A stretch of DNA of 47,084 bases from Flavobacteriales bacterium (GTDB lineage: Bacteria; Bacteroidota; Bacteroidia; Flavobacteriales_C; GCA-002722245): assembly GCA_029251005.1 (NCBI GenBank), contig JAQXEE010000074.1, forward strand, positions 1 to 47,084, written 5' to 3'. A program made the position numbers and the translations under genes. Position 1 is the first letter of the stretch, and each line of letters starts with the position of its first letter. This document shows positions 7,724-16,733 of this stretch, in pieces. Below the pieces are notes generated by a model. That model worked only from the letters and a program-made list of their open reading frames with translations. It made no database searches and was not told the origin of the DNA.

Positions 7724-9534
7724 TGTCTATTTCCAAAATCGCCTCTTAAGGTTCTGTAATTTTTTCTGGCCTCAACCGAGTAAAAACTGTCTTGATGTTC
7801 CAATACGATTTCTTCAAAACATTCGATTGCTTTATCTGGTGAATTTAGAATGTTTTTATAAATAATTCCCATTTCAAATAGCGCGTCATCTTTTAATAAA
7901 TCGTTATAGTCTACTGCTCTCTGATAGCTTTTTAGTGCTAAATTCCATTTTTTATTTTGCGTATATATTTTTGCTTTCATAAAATAAGCATCGTCTAGTA
8001 AAGTAATATTTTCTGGAAAAGAGTCTATAACATTATCGCAGGCAAGAATCGCTAAGGAGTCGTTGTTTTGAAATTTATATAAATCTGCCAAGGCATAAAT
8101 TTTTAAAGCAGCTGTAGAAGTGTCCATTCCAAGGTTATCTGATATTAAAACCGACAATTGTAAGGCATTGTTGGCAATTAACTTGGTAGTACTCGCTTTT
8201 AAAACATCTAATTGTGATTTCGCCCATTCAAACTCTCCTGTGTAAAAATAGGCTTTTGCTGTTCTTAATTTTGCTTTGTGTCCAATGATGTCTTCTTTAA
8301 AGTCATGATTAACTTGTCCGTATAATAAGGCTGCTTCCCAAACTTCGTTTTCTTTAACGTAAATATCTCCTAAAATCAATTTGCAATTAGCAATTTCCTG
8401 AGGTTGTGCACGAGTGATATTTAAAGCAGATTCAAGCTGTTGTTTTGCTTTTTCAGTTTGGTTAAGCTTAAAAGCCAATAGCTGAGCGTAACCGGCTATT
8501 AAATCAATTGTGTAAGCGTTTCTTCCTAACTCGTCCAATGCGTCTTCATAGTTCTGTTTTAGACTTAGTATATCTTCGTTAGAGGACTGTGGGTCTTCGG
8601 TTATTTTAATGTTTAATACTTCAACTAATTTAGTTCTTGCAATTCTATAGAAATAAGAACCTTTGTCTTTTTTTAGCAAATAATTGTATGCTTTGACAGC
8701 AATTTCGTATTCTTTATTTTGGATACAAGTTTTAGCTAATTTTGCAATTCGATCACCTGCTTCTTTATTTCTTTTATCAAGTGCTTTGGAATGTATTAGG
8801 GCAGAGTTGAATTTTTTTTCTTGTAGAAAAAACCAAATCAGTAATTCGGTTAACGCAGTTTTTGAAGGGTTTTTTTGAACCTGTGTGAGCAATTCATCTT
8901 TAAAAATACTTTTTTTCTTTCTGCTAGTATCTTCGTAGAATAGCGTAGAAAGTGCGCTTTTTACTGATTCTAGATATTCATTGCTGTAGTGTATGATTCC
9001 AATAAGAACCTTGGACATATTGGTAAGGTCTCCTTTTGCTTCGTAGACTTTTGCTAATTCAAAGGAAAATGGATAATCACCATTTAGGAGTTTTGCTCCT
9101 TTTTTGTAAGCTTTAATTGCGTAATCATATTTTCCTTTTTGATAAAATCGATTTCCAACAGCAAGGATCGAGTTTACATTCGAAATCATCAACTTAATTG
9201 TGTTGTCGTAAGCTTGAGTTGCTTTTGTTTCCTTTTTTTCAGCTTCGTATATGTGGCCTAAGTCGATATTAAATTCAATTCGTTCAGGATTTTTTTTAAT
9301 GTGAACTTTCACTAATTTTTGAGCTTCTTTATATCTTTCAAGGAATAAATAAGATTTTAATAGCGGTCCGTAAAACCTCTTTTCAGGTGACGATTTGTGC
9401 AAGTCAGCGTATAAGGTAACCGCTTTTTCATATTGTTTACCTGAATAGTATTGATAGGCTAATTTTTCTTTTTGAGATTGCGAATATCCACCTAAAGAAT
9501 AAAAAAATATTAATAAGGTGAAAAAAAGTTTCAT
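7720..9534 (-). CDS. exported tetratricopeptide repeat protein
   Basis: A 604-residue protein with an N-terminal signal peptide (M-K-L-F-F-T-L-L-I-F-F-Y-S-L-G-G-Y-S-Q) and helical repeats along almost the whole length. TPR signatures are visible, for example Y-D-Y-A-I-K-A-Y-K-K-G-A (about residue 135), E-Y-E-I-A-V-K-A-Y-N-Y-L, and W-N-L-A-L-K-S-Y-Q-R-A-V-D-Y and A-I-E-C-F-E-E-I near the C-terminus. It is probably a periplasmic protein-protein interaction scaffold; no specific partner can be named. It is the first gene of a two-gene unit with the Gre-like gene, which it overlaps by four bases. Confidence 0.8.
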   Translation of the reverse strand: MKLFFTLLIFFYSLGGYSQSQKEKLAYQYYSGKQYEKAVTLYADLHKSSPEKRFYGPLLKSYLFLERYKEAQKLVKVHIKKNPERIEFNIDLGHIYEAEKKETKATQAYDNTIKLMISNVNSILAVGNRFYQKGKYDYAIKAYKKGAKLLNGDYPFSFELAKVYEAKGDLTNMSKVLIGIIHYSNEYLESVKSALSTLFYEDTSRKKKSIFKDELLTQVQKNPSKTALTELLIWFFLQEKKFNSALIHSKALDKRNKEAGDRIAKLAKTCIQNKEYEIAVKAYNYLLKKDKGSYFYRIARTKLVEVLNIKITEDPQSSNEDILSLKQNYEDALDELGRNAYTIDLIAGYAQLLAFKLNQTEKAKQQLESALNITRAQPQEIANCKLILGDIYVKENEVWEAALLYGQVNHDFKEDIIGHKAKLRTAKAYFYTGEFEWAKSQLDVLKASTTKLIANNALQLSVLISDNLGMDTSTAALKIYALADLYKFQNNDSLAILACDNVIDSFPENITLLDDAYFMKAKIYTQNKKWNLALKSYQRAVDYNDLLKDDALFEMGIIYKNILNSPDKAIECFEEIVLEHQDSFYSVEARKNYRTLRGDFGNRQ

Positions 9535-9626
9535 AGAGTAGATCTGAATAATTATTTGATATTGAATCTCAACGCATACAATTGCTTGAGATCATAAAAT
9601 AGGTAGTTTATCCAACCGTTTTATAT

Positions 9627-12344
9627 TTAATAATTTAAATTTGATGAAAGCCATTTTTCAATGAATTCAACTGACTCCCCTTTTCTTTCTGCATATTGAA
9701 CTACTTGATCTTTTTGAATTTTTCCGATTCCAAAATATTTCGACTCCGGATGAGCGAAATACCAACCGCTAACAGAAGCTGTTGGGTACATAGCCATACT
9801 ATCGGTTAACGTAATTCCTGTTTCTTTCTCGGCATTTAGCAACCTAAATAAAGTAGGTTTTTCTAAGTGATCAGGGCAAGCAGGATAACCTGGAGCTGGA
9901 CGAATCCCTTTGTAAGATTCTTTTATTAAATCAGCATTTGAAAGTGTTTCATTGGATGCGTAACCCCAAACATCCTTACGAACTTTTTCATGTAGGTATT
10001 CAGTGAAAGCTTCAGCAAATCTATCTGCTAATGCTTTTATCATAATTGAATTGTAGTCATCATGATCAGCTTCAAATCTCGCAATATGTGTTTCGATTCC
10101 TAAACCCGTAGTAACAGCAAATCCACCTATATAATCATTTAAACCAGTTTCTTTCGGAGCTATATAATCTGCTAAAGAGTGGTTAAAAGCTTTACTTGAT
10201 TTTTTTTGTTGTTGACGAAGCATAAAGAATTTTTCAATTACTTCATTACGATCTTCGTTTTTATAAACTTCAACATCATCCCCAGTAGCGTTCGCAGGCC
10301 AAATTCCTATTACAGCTTTATTTTGAACCCACTTTTCCTTACAAATTTGATCCAACATCTTATTGGCATCAGCAAAAAGTTTTGTTGCTTCATGACCAAC
10401 TATATCATCTTCTAAAATACGGGGATATTTACCATGTAAATCCCATGTTTGGAAGAAAGGAGTCCAGTCAATATAGTCCCTTAAATCGGACAATGGGACA
10501 TCGTTGTATACTTTTAAACCTGTAAACTTAGGAGCAATGATATCTTGAGATTTCCATTCGATTGGTTGTTTATTTTCTTGGGCTGTTTCAATTGAAACCA
10601 TCTCTTTTTTAGCGCGCTTATTGGCGTGGTGAAAACGCATTTTGGCGTAATCATCTTGTGTCTCTTTAATGAAAACATCTTTTTTATCACCTAATAATTT
10701 ACTTACAACAGTTACAGACCGTGATGCATCTAAAACATAAACAGCTTGTCCTGCTTTATAATGTTCTTCAATTTTAACAGCTGTATGAACTTTAGAGGTA
10801 GTTGCTCCTCCAATTAGTAAGGGAATATTAAACCCTTCCTTTTCCATTGCTTTGGCTACAGTAACCATTTCATCTAATGATGGAGTAATTAATCCGCTTA
10901 ATCCTATTAAATCAACATTATGCTCTTTTGCTGCGGCAAGAATCTTGTCTGGCGGGACCATAACTCCAATATCTATGATTTCATAGCCATTACACCCAAG
11001 AACAACACCTACTATATTTTTACCAATATCATGTACGTCTCCTTTAACAGTTGCTAAAAGGATTTTCCCTGCAGATTGTCTACCATCTTTATCAGCTTCT
11101 AAAAAAGGTAAAAGGTGAGCTACTGCTTTTTTCATTACCCGTGCTGACTTAACAACTTGAGGTAAAAACATTTTTCCGGCACCAAATAAATCTCCAACTA
11201 CATTCATTCCGTCCATTAATGGACCTTCAATGACGTGTAATGGTTTTTCGTGCGCTAATCTAGCTTCCTCTGTGTCTTCTATGATAAAGTCTGTAATCCC
11301 TTTTACTAACGCATGCTCAAGACGTTTTCCAACTGGATGATCTCTCCAGGCATGATCAACTTTTTTTTCTTTTGCTGTACCAACTACAGTTTCAGCAAAT
11401 TCTAATAATCGTTCAGTAGAATCTCCTCTTCGGTTTAGTAAAACATCTTCAACACGCTCCAATAAGTCTTTTGGGATATCATCGTAAATTTCAAGCATAC
11501 TCGGATTTACGATACCCATATCCATTCCTTCTCGGATTGCATGATATAAAAATGCAGAATGCATTGCCTCACGTACAGGGTTGTTTCCTCTAAATGAGAA
11601 TGAAACATTAGAAACTCCTCCACTAACATGTGCTCCTGGTAAATTTTCCCTCACCCATCTTGTTGCCTGGATAAAATCAATTGCATTTAATCGATGTTCT
11701 TCTATTCCTGTTGCAACAGGAAAAACGTTTAAATCGAAAATAATGTCTTGTGGAGGGAATTTTATTTTTGGTCCAGTTAAGATGTCGTAACTTCTTTGTA
11801 CAATTTCAACTCTTCTAGCATATGTGTCAGCTTGGCCGTCCTCGTCAAATGCCATTACAATAGTAGCGGCACCGTATCTTTTTATTTTTTTTGCTTGATC
11901 GATAAATTCTTCTTCCCCACCTTTAAGAGATATTGAGTTAACAACGCATTTCCCTTGAGCACATTTTAATCCAGCTTCGATGATATCCCACTTTGAGGAA
12001 TCAATCATGATTGGAACTTTTGAAATGTCAGGTTCCGACGCAATTAAATTAAGAAACTTTGTCATTGACTCGGCTCCATCAATCATCCCTTCATCCATAT
12101 TAACATCGATGATTTGGGCTCCGTTTTCTACCTGCTCTCTTGCTATAGCTAAAGCTTCATCAAATAATTCGTCCTTAATTAGACGAAGAAATTTTCTTGA
12201 GCCTGTAACATTAGTTCTTTCTCCAACATTAATAAAATTCAGCTCAGGAGTTACTATTAAAGGTTCCAATCCACTGAGTTTCATAAACGGCAAGTTATGC
12301 CACTTATATTCGTATCTACCTTTATAATCTGGATGTAAACTCAT
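9627..12344 (-). CDS. metH: cobalamin-dependent methionine synthase, pterin/B12/reactivation part
   Basis: The second half of a split methionine synthase, 905 residues. The N-terminal part is the pterin (methyltetrahydrofolate) domain ([13 protein letters not shown] at about 37, D-V-N-M-D-E-G). The middle holds the B12-binding region with the cobalt-ligand motif [10 protein letters not shown], followed by the [10 protein letters not shown] and G-G-A-T-T-S segments. The C-terminal part is the SAM-dependent reactivation domain with [11 protein letters not shown]. It takes a methyl group from methyltetrahydrofolate via cobalamin to homocysteine bound by the protein of the preceding gene. It starts 1 base after that gene's stop. 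The split is normal for Bacteroidota and not a frameshift. Confidence 0.95.
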   Translation of the reverse strand: MSLHPDYKGRYEYKWHNLPFMKLSGLEPLIVTPELNFINVGERTNVTGSRKFLRLIKDELFDEALAIAREQVENGAQIIDVNMDEGMIDGAESMTKFLNLIASEPDISKVPIMIDSSKWDIIEAGLKCAQGKCVVNSISLKGGEEEFIDQAKKIKRYGAATIVMAFDEDGQADTYARRVEIVQRSYDILTGPKIKFPPQDIIFDLNVFPVATGIEEHRLNAIDFIQATRWVRENLPGAHVSGGVSNVSFSFRGNNPVREAMHSAFLYHAIREGMDMGIVNPSMLEIYDDIPKDLLERVEDVLLNRRGDSTERLLEFAETVVGTAKEKKVDHAWRDHPVGKRLEHALVKGITDFIIEDTEEARLAHEKPLHVIEGPLMDGMNVVGDLFGAGKMFLPQVVKSARVMKKAVAHLLPFLEADKDGRQSAGKILLATVKGDVHDIGKNIVGVVLGCNGYEIIDIGVMVPPDKILAAAKEHNVDLIGLSGLITPSLDEMVTVAKAMEKEGFNIPLLIGGATTSKVHTAVKIEEHYKAGQAVYVLDASRSVTVVSKLLGDKKDVFIKETQDDYAKMRFHHANKRAKKEMVSIETAQENKQPIEWKSQDIIAPKFTGLKVYNDVPLSDLRDYIDWTPFFQTWDLHGKYPRILEDDIVGHEATKLFADANKMLDQICKEKWVQNKAVIGIWPANATGDDVEVYKNEDRNEVIEKFFMLRQQQKKSSKAFNHSLADYIAPKETGLNDYIGGFAVTTGLGIETHIARFEADHDDYNSIMIKALADRFAEAFTEYLHEKVRKDVWGYASNETLSNADLIKESYKGIRPAPGYPACPDHLEKPTLFRLLNAEKETGITLTDSMAMYPTASVSGWYFAHPESKYFGIGKIQKDQVVQYAERKGESVEFIEKWLSSNLNY

Positions 12345-12345
12345 A

Positions 12346-13344
12346 TTAGTTTGCGTTTCTAGGTTCGTAAGTTGAGGCTAAATCTGCAATCGCTTTAATA
12401 TGTTCAGGTGTTGTTCCGCAACATCCACCAATAATATTAATTAAACTTTCATCAAGGAAATTTTTGATTTGTGAAGCCATGTCTTCAGGAGTTTCATCGT
12501 ACTCGCCAAATTCATTTGGTAAACCAGCATTTGGATGGGCACTTACATTAAATTCAGTGTTTTTTGATATTACTTCTAAATATGGTTTCATCATATCTGC
12601 ACCTAATGCACAATTGAATCCAACGGATAACAATTCTAAATGTGATACAGATGCTAAAAATGCTTCAGCAGTTTGCCCGCTTAATGTTCTTCCCGAAGCA
12701 TCGGTTATTGTTCCTGAAACCATGATTGGAATATTAATTCCCTTTTCCTCAAACACCTCATCAATAGCATAAAGGCAGGCTTTTGCATTTAAGGTGTCAA
12801 AAATAGTCTCAACGAGCAAAAGGTCTGAACCTCCATCTATTAACGCTCTTGCTTGTTCTTTGTAAGCAATTAATATTTCATCCCATGTGACTGCTCTGAA
12901 ACCAGGGTCGTTAACATCAGGTGATATTGATAAAGTTCTGTTTGTAGGTCCAATTGAGCCTGCAACGTATCGTGGTTTGTTGGGGTTTTTGGCGGTGTAT
13001 TGGTCTGCTGCTTCTCTGGCTACTTTCGCTGATTCGAAATTGATATCGTATACAGCAAATTCAAGTGCATAATCAGCTTGTGCAATTGTTGTACCTGAAA
13101 ATGTATTTGTTTCTAAGATATCTGCTCCAGCTTCTAGGTAAAGACAGTGTATTTCCTTCAAAATATCTGGTCTTACTAATGCAAGTAAATCATTATTACC
13201 TTTTAAAGAATGTGTGTGATTTTTAAACCTTTTCCCTCTAAAGTCTTCTTCTTCTAATTTATAGGTCTGAATAAGTGATCCCATTGCTCCATCAAGGACA
13301 AGAATCTTACTTTTTAAAATATTTCTTATGTTTGGTTTATCCAT
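12346..13344 (-). CDS. metH: methionine synthase, homocysteine-binding part
   Basis: A 332-residue homocysteine S-methyltransferase domain protein, the first part of the split MetH. It begins with [10 protein letters not shown], has E-T-N-T-F-S-G-T, and carries the zinc-ligand cysteines in G-F-N-C-A-L-G-A and [10 protein letters not shown]. It binds and activates homocysteine for methyl transfer from cobalamin. The stop TAA is separated from the ATG of the second part by one base, so the two subunits are co-translated. The leader holds a terminator hairpin and an overlapping second hairpin (see separate entries), suggesting regulated expression. Confidence 0.94.
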   Translation of the reverse strand: MDKPNIRNILKSKILVLDGAMGSLIQTYKLEEEDFRGKRFKNHTHSLKGNNDLLALVRPDILKEIHCLYLEAGADILETNTFSGTTIAQADYALEFAVYDINFESAKVAREAADQYTAKNPNKPRYVAGSIGPTNRTLSISPDVNDPGFRAVTWDEILIAYKEQARALIDGGSDLLLVETIFDTLNAKACLYAIDEVFEEKGINIPIMVSGTITDASGRTLSGQTAEAFLASVSHLELLSVGFNCALGADMMKPYLEVISKNTEFNVSAHPNAGLPNEFGEYDETPEDMASQIKNFLDESLINIIGGCCGTTPEHIKAIADLASTYEPRNAN

Positions 13345-13355
13345 TATTTTTTCAC

Positions 13356-13375
13356 TTTTTGGTAAATACCAAAAA
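13356..13375 (-). promoter_or_regulatory. second hairpin in the metH leader, overlapping the terminator tail
   Basis: A perfect palindrome, arms TTTTTGGTA and TACCAAAAA on either strand with a 2-base centre. On the metH strand its 5' arm uses the U tract of the terminator next to it (13371-13400). The terminator tail and this hairpin therefore compete for the same bases. It ends 12 bases before the metH start codon and could also affect ribosome access. Confidence 0.5.
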
Positions 13376-13400
13376 ACCCTCAGTAATTACTAAGGGTTTT
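13371..13400 (-). terminator. intrinsic terminator in the metH leader
   Basis: On the minus strand, AAAACCCTTAGTA pairs with TACTGAGGGTTTT around a short AATT centre, and six T residues follow. It lies about 133 bases after the last oxidase-operon gene and only 26 bases before the metH start codon. That leaves no room for a metH promoter between the two. It either ends the oxidase operon with partial read-through or acts as an attenuator of metH. Confidence 0.75.
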
Positions 13401-13532
13401 TATAGTGATATATTATTTATATAATTTCATCTTTTCCCTCGGTTTAAAGCTTACAAACTGTATTGGTTTTAGATTGCTTTTCTTTTGAGGTTACAGCGAT
13501 CTATAATGTAGATTAAAAAAGAACAAGTTATG

Positions 13533-13766
13533 CTACGAATTTACGAAATTCTTTATCCCTTCTCTAATTTTCCCCTTGAAACCTACTAAAACAATTAAGA
13601 CAAGTAATATATATGGAACAACCATTAATACGAGTATCCCCGAATTTAATCCATTACCCCATTGTCCACCGTTGTTTTCGACAACGGCTTTGCAATTTGA
13701 GCATAAAGCGAAACACTGTTCACTTATACAAAGTGTTAATAATGTAAATAAGACTTTTTTAAACAT
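13533..13766 (-). CDS. small membrane protein with CxxC, end of the oxidase operon
   Basis: A 77-residue protein with a cleavable-looking signal sequence (L-F-T-L-L-T-L-C-I-S-E-Q-C-F-A), a C-S-N-C pair right after it, a short soluble stretch rich in Asn/Gly, and one transmembrane segment (about residues 43-63) followed by a basic tail. The CxxC would face the periplasm. It begins 1 base after the DUF420 gene stop, so it belongs to the oxidase operon. Small proteins of this shape sit next to oxidase genes in other Bacteroidota; a role in copper delivery or complex assembly is possible but unproven. Confidence 0.7.
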   Translation of the reverse strand: MFKKVLFTLLTLCISEQCFALCSNCKAVVENNGGQWGNGLNSGILVLMVVPYILLVLIVLVGFKGKIREGIKNFVNS

Positions 13767-13767
13767 A

Positions 13768-14322
13768 CTACTTGTAATATGGTGAGAGCATTAAATATAC
13801 AATTGGACCCGTTATAGCAACATATAACCAAACTGGGTATGCGAACTTTACTATTTTTCGATGTTTAACAATATCCCCAATAAATCCTCTATAATACGCG
13901 AATAAGATAAATGGTAATGATACTCCTGACAGTATAATATGAGAAGCCAAAATAGTGTAATAAACTATTTTCATGTCGCCTTCGTATGAAACTTCTTTAT
14001 TTGTTACATGATACAATACATAGCTCAATAAAAAGAAAACAGAAAGTATCATGGCAAATGTGTTTAAGCGCATATGCATGTTCACATTTTTCTTTTTGAT
14101 CATTATAAGTGATCCTATTAAAGTTAAAAAGCAGCAGGTGTTAATTATTGCATTCAAAGCTGGTAATGCTTTTGTGAATGATGGAGCTATATCGGGTTTT
14201 GGTAATTTCCCCATTGCGATGACAAGGCCTAAAACTACAACCGAAAAAATCCAAATTGCCGCTTTTATTCCTTTTCTTTCTTCAAATTGTGGTGAATTTG
14301 AATTTATTGCTTGATTAGCCAT
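13768..14322 (-). CDS. DUF420 family membrane protein
   Basis: A 184-residue integral membrane protein with about five hydrophobic segments. It matches the DUF420 (YozB-like) type, commonly found beside cytochrome oxidase genes. Histidines lie within or beside membrane segments (M-H-M-R-L-N near residue 83, Y-H-V-T-N-K, A-S-H-I-I-L), consistent with haem or metal handling, though this is inference. Its start overlaps the end of the SCO gene by 19 bases and it is followed 1 base later by the small CxxC protein, so it is tightly embedded in the operon. Confidence 0.8.
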   Translation of the reverse strand: MANQAINSNSPQFEERKGIKAAIWIFSVVVLGLVIAMGKLPKPDIAPSFTKALPALNAIINTCCFLTLIGSLIMIKKKNVNMHMRLNTFAMILSVFFLLSYVLYHVTNKEVSYEGDMKIVYYTILASHIILSGVSLPFILFAYYRGFIGDIVKHRKIVKFAYPVWLYVAITGPIVYLMLSPYYK

Positions 14323-14924
14323 TTTGTATCGTTTATTAATTTGTCTACTTCAATTTTATCAGTACCGTCATACATGCCTCTTACTCTTGACTGCTTATCG
14401 ATAAGAACTAAGTATTCACTATGAACAAATGGAATTGGCTGGGATGTGTCTTCAATTGCAACAACTTGATATGAGGCTGCTTGCTTGTATATTTCCTGTG
14501 CATTTCCCGTTACAAAGTCCCAATTACTAAGATCAGCTTTCATTTCTTTTGAGTAGTCTAGTAGTACACTAGAGGAGTCATAAGATGGATTAACGGTATG
14601 CGATAATATTTTGTAATCTTCTCCTTTTAATTCCTGTTGTATTCTTGATAGTTGAGTTGTCATTTTAGGACAGATTGTTTTACACGTTGTAAAAAAGAAG
14701 TCTGTTATGTACACTTTACCTTCAAAATCTTTTTGGGTAACGAGTCTATTTGACTGATTAATAAATGAAAATTTAGAAATAGTATGATCTACATCAATTC
14801 CTTTATCATTCATTTGCTTTCTACCGTATACTGGTAAACTTTTTTTAGGTTGATTACATGCAACTAGAGTAAAGATTATAATACTAATCTTTAATTTGTT
14901 TAATATCCAATTTTCGCGGTGCAT
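14304..14924 (-). CDS. SCO1/SenC family copper chaperone lipoprotein
   Basis: A 206-residue thioredoxin-fold protein that inserts copper into the CuA site of cytochrome oxidase subunit II. It has an N-terminal hydrophobic signal ending in L-V-A-C (Cys23, probable lipid anchor). The copper ligands are all present: C81-K-T-I-C85 in the sequence F-F-F-T-T-C-K-T-I-C-P, and His168 in I-P-F-V-H-S-E. The ATG at 14924 lies inside the preceding gene (41-base overlap) but is the only suitable start giving a complete signal peptide. The operon context supports the assignment. Confidence 0.92.
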   Translation of the reverse strand: MHRENWILNKLKISIIIFTLVACNQPKKSLPVYGRKQMNDKGIDVDHTISKFSFINQSNRLVTQKDFEGKVYITDFFFTTCKTICPKMTTQLSRIQQELKGEDYKILSHTVNPSYDSSSVLLDYSKEMKADLSNWDFVTGNAQEIYKQAASYQVVAIEDTSQPIPFVHSEYLVLIDKQSRVRGMYDGTDKIEVDKLINDTKWLIKQ

Positions 14925-15555
14925 ATTGGTTACTTAAAAGTTTATACATTTTGGGGATATCTCTTGCGATTTTTGCATCGTTGATTGTACAATGTGCTCT
15001 TATATGCTCATCTTTATCAACTAAAACATAATCAAAAACACCGGTACTGTCGTTTAAGGTTAGTTTCAGGTCGTCTTTTATTCGATTGAATTTTTCACTG
15101 TCTGCATGTGCTAAATTCCATTTTATTGAAACTGAGTTCGCATATTCAATTGGAGACTCTTCCCAAACTTTCATTTCAGGATCACCTTCGAAGATACTAA
15201 TGACCTTAACGTTATTCGCTCTTTTAATAATTTGTTCTCCTACATACATTAAGTGTTTACTCCACTCTTTCGTATTACTTTTCGGGAAAAGTGTTATCAA
15301 GTAAAGAATTGAATCTTTATGCTCAAATTTGACTTTTTTTCCGTCAAATTTTTCTAATGAGAACTCTGGGATAGTATAATATTCAGGTGGGTTTTTATAC
15401 TTCATCTGAACGAATTTCCCGTTCATGTCCATAATAGGTAAAGTACCTAACCCTTTAGCCCAAAAGATAAGTGCCATTGCAATTAAAAATGGCACTATAA
15501 ATAATCCGATGTAAAGTAATTTTTTAATAGGAGATGAAATAGATTGCTCTCCCAT
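14884..15555 (-). CDS. membrane-anchored protein of the oxidase cluster, possibly thioredoxin-like
   Basis: A 223-residue protein with one N-terminal transmembrane segment (about residues 13-32, L-Y-I-G-L-F-I-V-P-F-L-I-A-M-A) and a periplasmic domain of about 185 residues. The domain resembles a thioredoxin/SCO fold in its spacing (L-Y-L-I-T-L-F-P after the first strands, D-Y-V-L-V-D-K-D-E-H-I-R-A near the end), but the CxxxC copper motif is missing: the matching position reads L-F-P-K-S-N-T-K-E-W-S. It may be a non-catalytic SCO relative acting as a partner in assembly. It starts 8 bases after the subunit IV gene and overlaps the SCO gene by 41 bases. Confidence 0.65.
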   Translation of the reverse strand: MGEQSISSPIKKLLYIGLFIVPFLIAMALIFWAKGLGTLPIMDMNGKFVQMKYKNPPEYYTIPEFSLEKFDGKKVKFEHKDSILYLITLFPKSNTKEWSKHLMYVGEQIIKRANNVKVISIFEGDPEMKVWEESPIEYANSVSIKWNLAHADSEKFNRIKDDLKLTLNDSTGVFDYVLVDKDEHIRAHCTINDAKIARDIPKMYKLLSNQYAPRKLDIKQIKD

Positions 15556-15563
15556 GGTTCTGA

Positions 15564-15941
15564 CTAATTAAGTGGAAAATTTACTTCAGTTACAGCTAAT
15601 GCTTCATTTATTACTATAAAGATCAAGTATATGATGAAGAAAATGTAAGGGACTAACACAGTTAGTTTAAAGCTTTTTCTTTCATGACCAAGGTGCATGA
15701 AAGATAAAACGATGTATCCAGCCTTTATCAAGGTTAATATAATGTAACCATACTTAATAAAAGCCCAAGTAGTACCATCTCCAATAACTGTTTTGCTCAA
15801 AGTAGCTCCAACAATTACCTCAAGTAAAGTGATAACTGATAATAATGCTGTTACTTTCCAGATATTCTTTCTGATTTTAGCACCATCTTCTTCAGAATGT
15901 TGTGCACCTAAGGAATATTCTATTATATCATCTCTTTCCAT
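15564..15941 (-). CDS. cytochrome c oxidase subunit IV family protein
   Basis: A 125-residue membrane protein with three hydrophobic segments (about residues 30-50, 60-82 and 95-117), the layout of the bacterial small subunit IV (CyoD/CtaF-like). The segment S-F-M-H-L-G-H-E-R-K-S between helices 2 and 3 is typical of this family. It stabilises the oxidase complex in the inner membrane. It is located between subunit III and the assembly proteins, in the same operon. Confidence 0.85.
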   Translation of the reverse strand: MERDDIIEYSLGAQHSEEDGAKIRKNIWKVTALLSVITLLEVIVGATLSKTVIGDGTTWAFIKYGYIILTLIKAGYIVLSFMHLGHERKSFKLTVLVPYIFFIIYLIFIVINEALAVTEVNFPLN

Positions 15942-15976
15942 GAGAATAAATTTTTAGTGTTATTAAACTAAGTTAC

Positions 15977-16708
15977 TTAGAGTAGGTAGAAGAATGTAAA
16001 TACAAAAACCCAGACTAAATCGACAAAATGCCAATAAAGACCACCTTTTTCAACCATTTCGTAGTGACCTCTTTTTTCGTAGGTACCTAAGATAACATTT
16101 ATCAAAATTACAATATTTATCATTACCCCTGAGAATACGTGGAATCCATGGAATCCGGTAACACAGTAGAAAATTTGCGCATATTGTTTAGGTCCTTCTA
16201 TTGGTGCTCCGTTGAGCCAACCTCCTAAAAAGTTGCTTTGCATCGTTGTGTCATCATAAGTTCCAAAAACCCCGTCAGGTCCAACAATAATTCCAGCCCA
16301 CTCCCAAACTTGAGATCCTAAAAACACGAATCCACCAATTACGGTTGCTATCATCCATTTGATAACATTTTTTTTATCATTTCTGTGTCCAGCCTCAACG
16401 GCTAAAACCATTGTTACAGAAGAAATGATTAAAATAAAAGTCATGAAGGCTACGTATGCAAGTGGGAATCCTTGTTCTGGAAGTTCGCTGTGTACGAAAG
16501 GTATGTGATAAAATACTTGATCAGAAACTGGCCAATAATCTGCAGTGTAACGAAACCATCCGAGTGTTACTAAGAATGCACCGAACGTTAACGCATCTGA
16601 AATAAGAAAAAACCACATCATGATTTTCCCGTAACTCATACTGAAGGGTGAACGACCACCTTCCCACAAATCTTTAGGTGGAATAGCTTTGCTTACTTCT
16701 CCTGCCAT
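15977..16708 (-). CDS. cytochrome c oxidase subunit III (second copy)
   Basis: A 243-residue polytopic membrane protein of the haem-copper oxidase subunit III family. The N-terminus has G-K-I-M-M-W-F-F-L-I-S-D-A-L-T-F-G, the central part Q-V-W-E-W-A, and the C-terminal half F-Y-C-V-T-G-F-H-G-F-H-V-F-S-G-V and Y-W-H-F-V-D-L-V-W-V-F-V, all family hallmarks. It is full length (seven predicted helices with some compression). It lies 26 bases after the other subunit III gene. The two share the fold but differ widely, so they are probably two different subunits and not a recent duplication. Confidence 0.92.
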   Translation of the reverse strand: MAGEVSKAIPPKDLWEGGRSPFSMSYGKIMMWFFLISDALTFGAFLVTLGWFRYTADYWPVSDQVFYHIPFVHSELPEQGFPLAYVAFMTFILIISSVTMVLAVEAGHRNDKKNVIKWMIATVIGGFVFLGSQVWEWAGIIVGPDGVFGTYDDTTMQSNFLGGWLNGAPIEGPKQYAQIFYCVTGFHGFHVFSGVMINIVILINVILGTYEKRGHYEMVEKGGLYWHFVDLVWVFVFTFFYLL

Positions 16709-16733
16709 TTTTTTTAGTTTTAATTTTTTTAAA

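Noticed and set aside
9627-13344. MetH in two pieces as a possible frameshift or broken gene
   Set aside because: The first part ends in a proper stop, the second starts with its own ATG one base later, and all key motifs are intact. Split MetH is usual in Bacteroidota.
13401-13532. Known SAM or cobalamin riboswitch before metH
   Set aside because: I could not match the conserved core segments of SAM-I, SAM-II or the B12 box. Only the terminator and the second hairpin can be supported.
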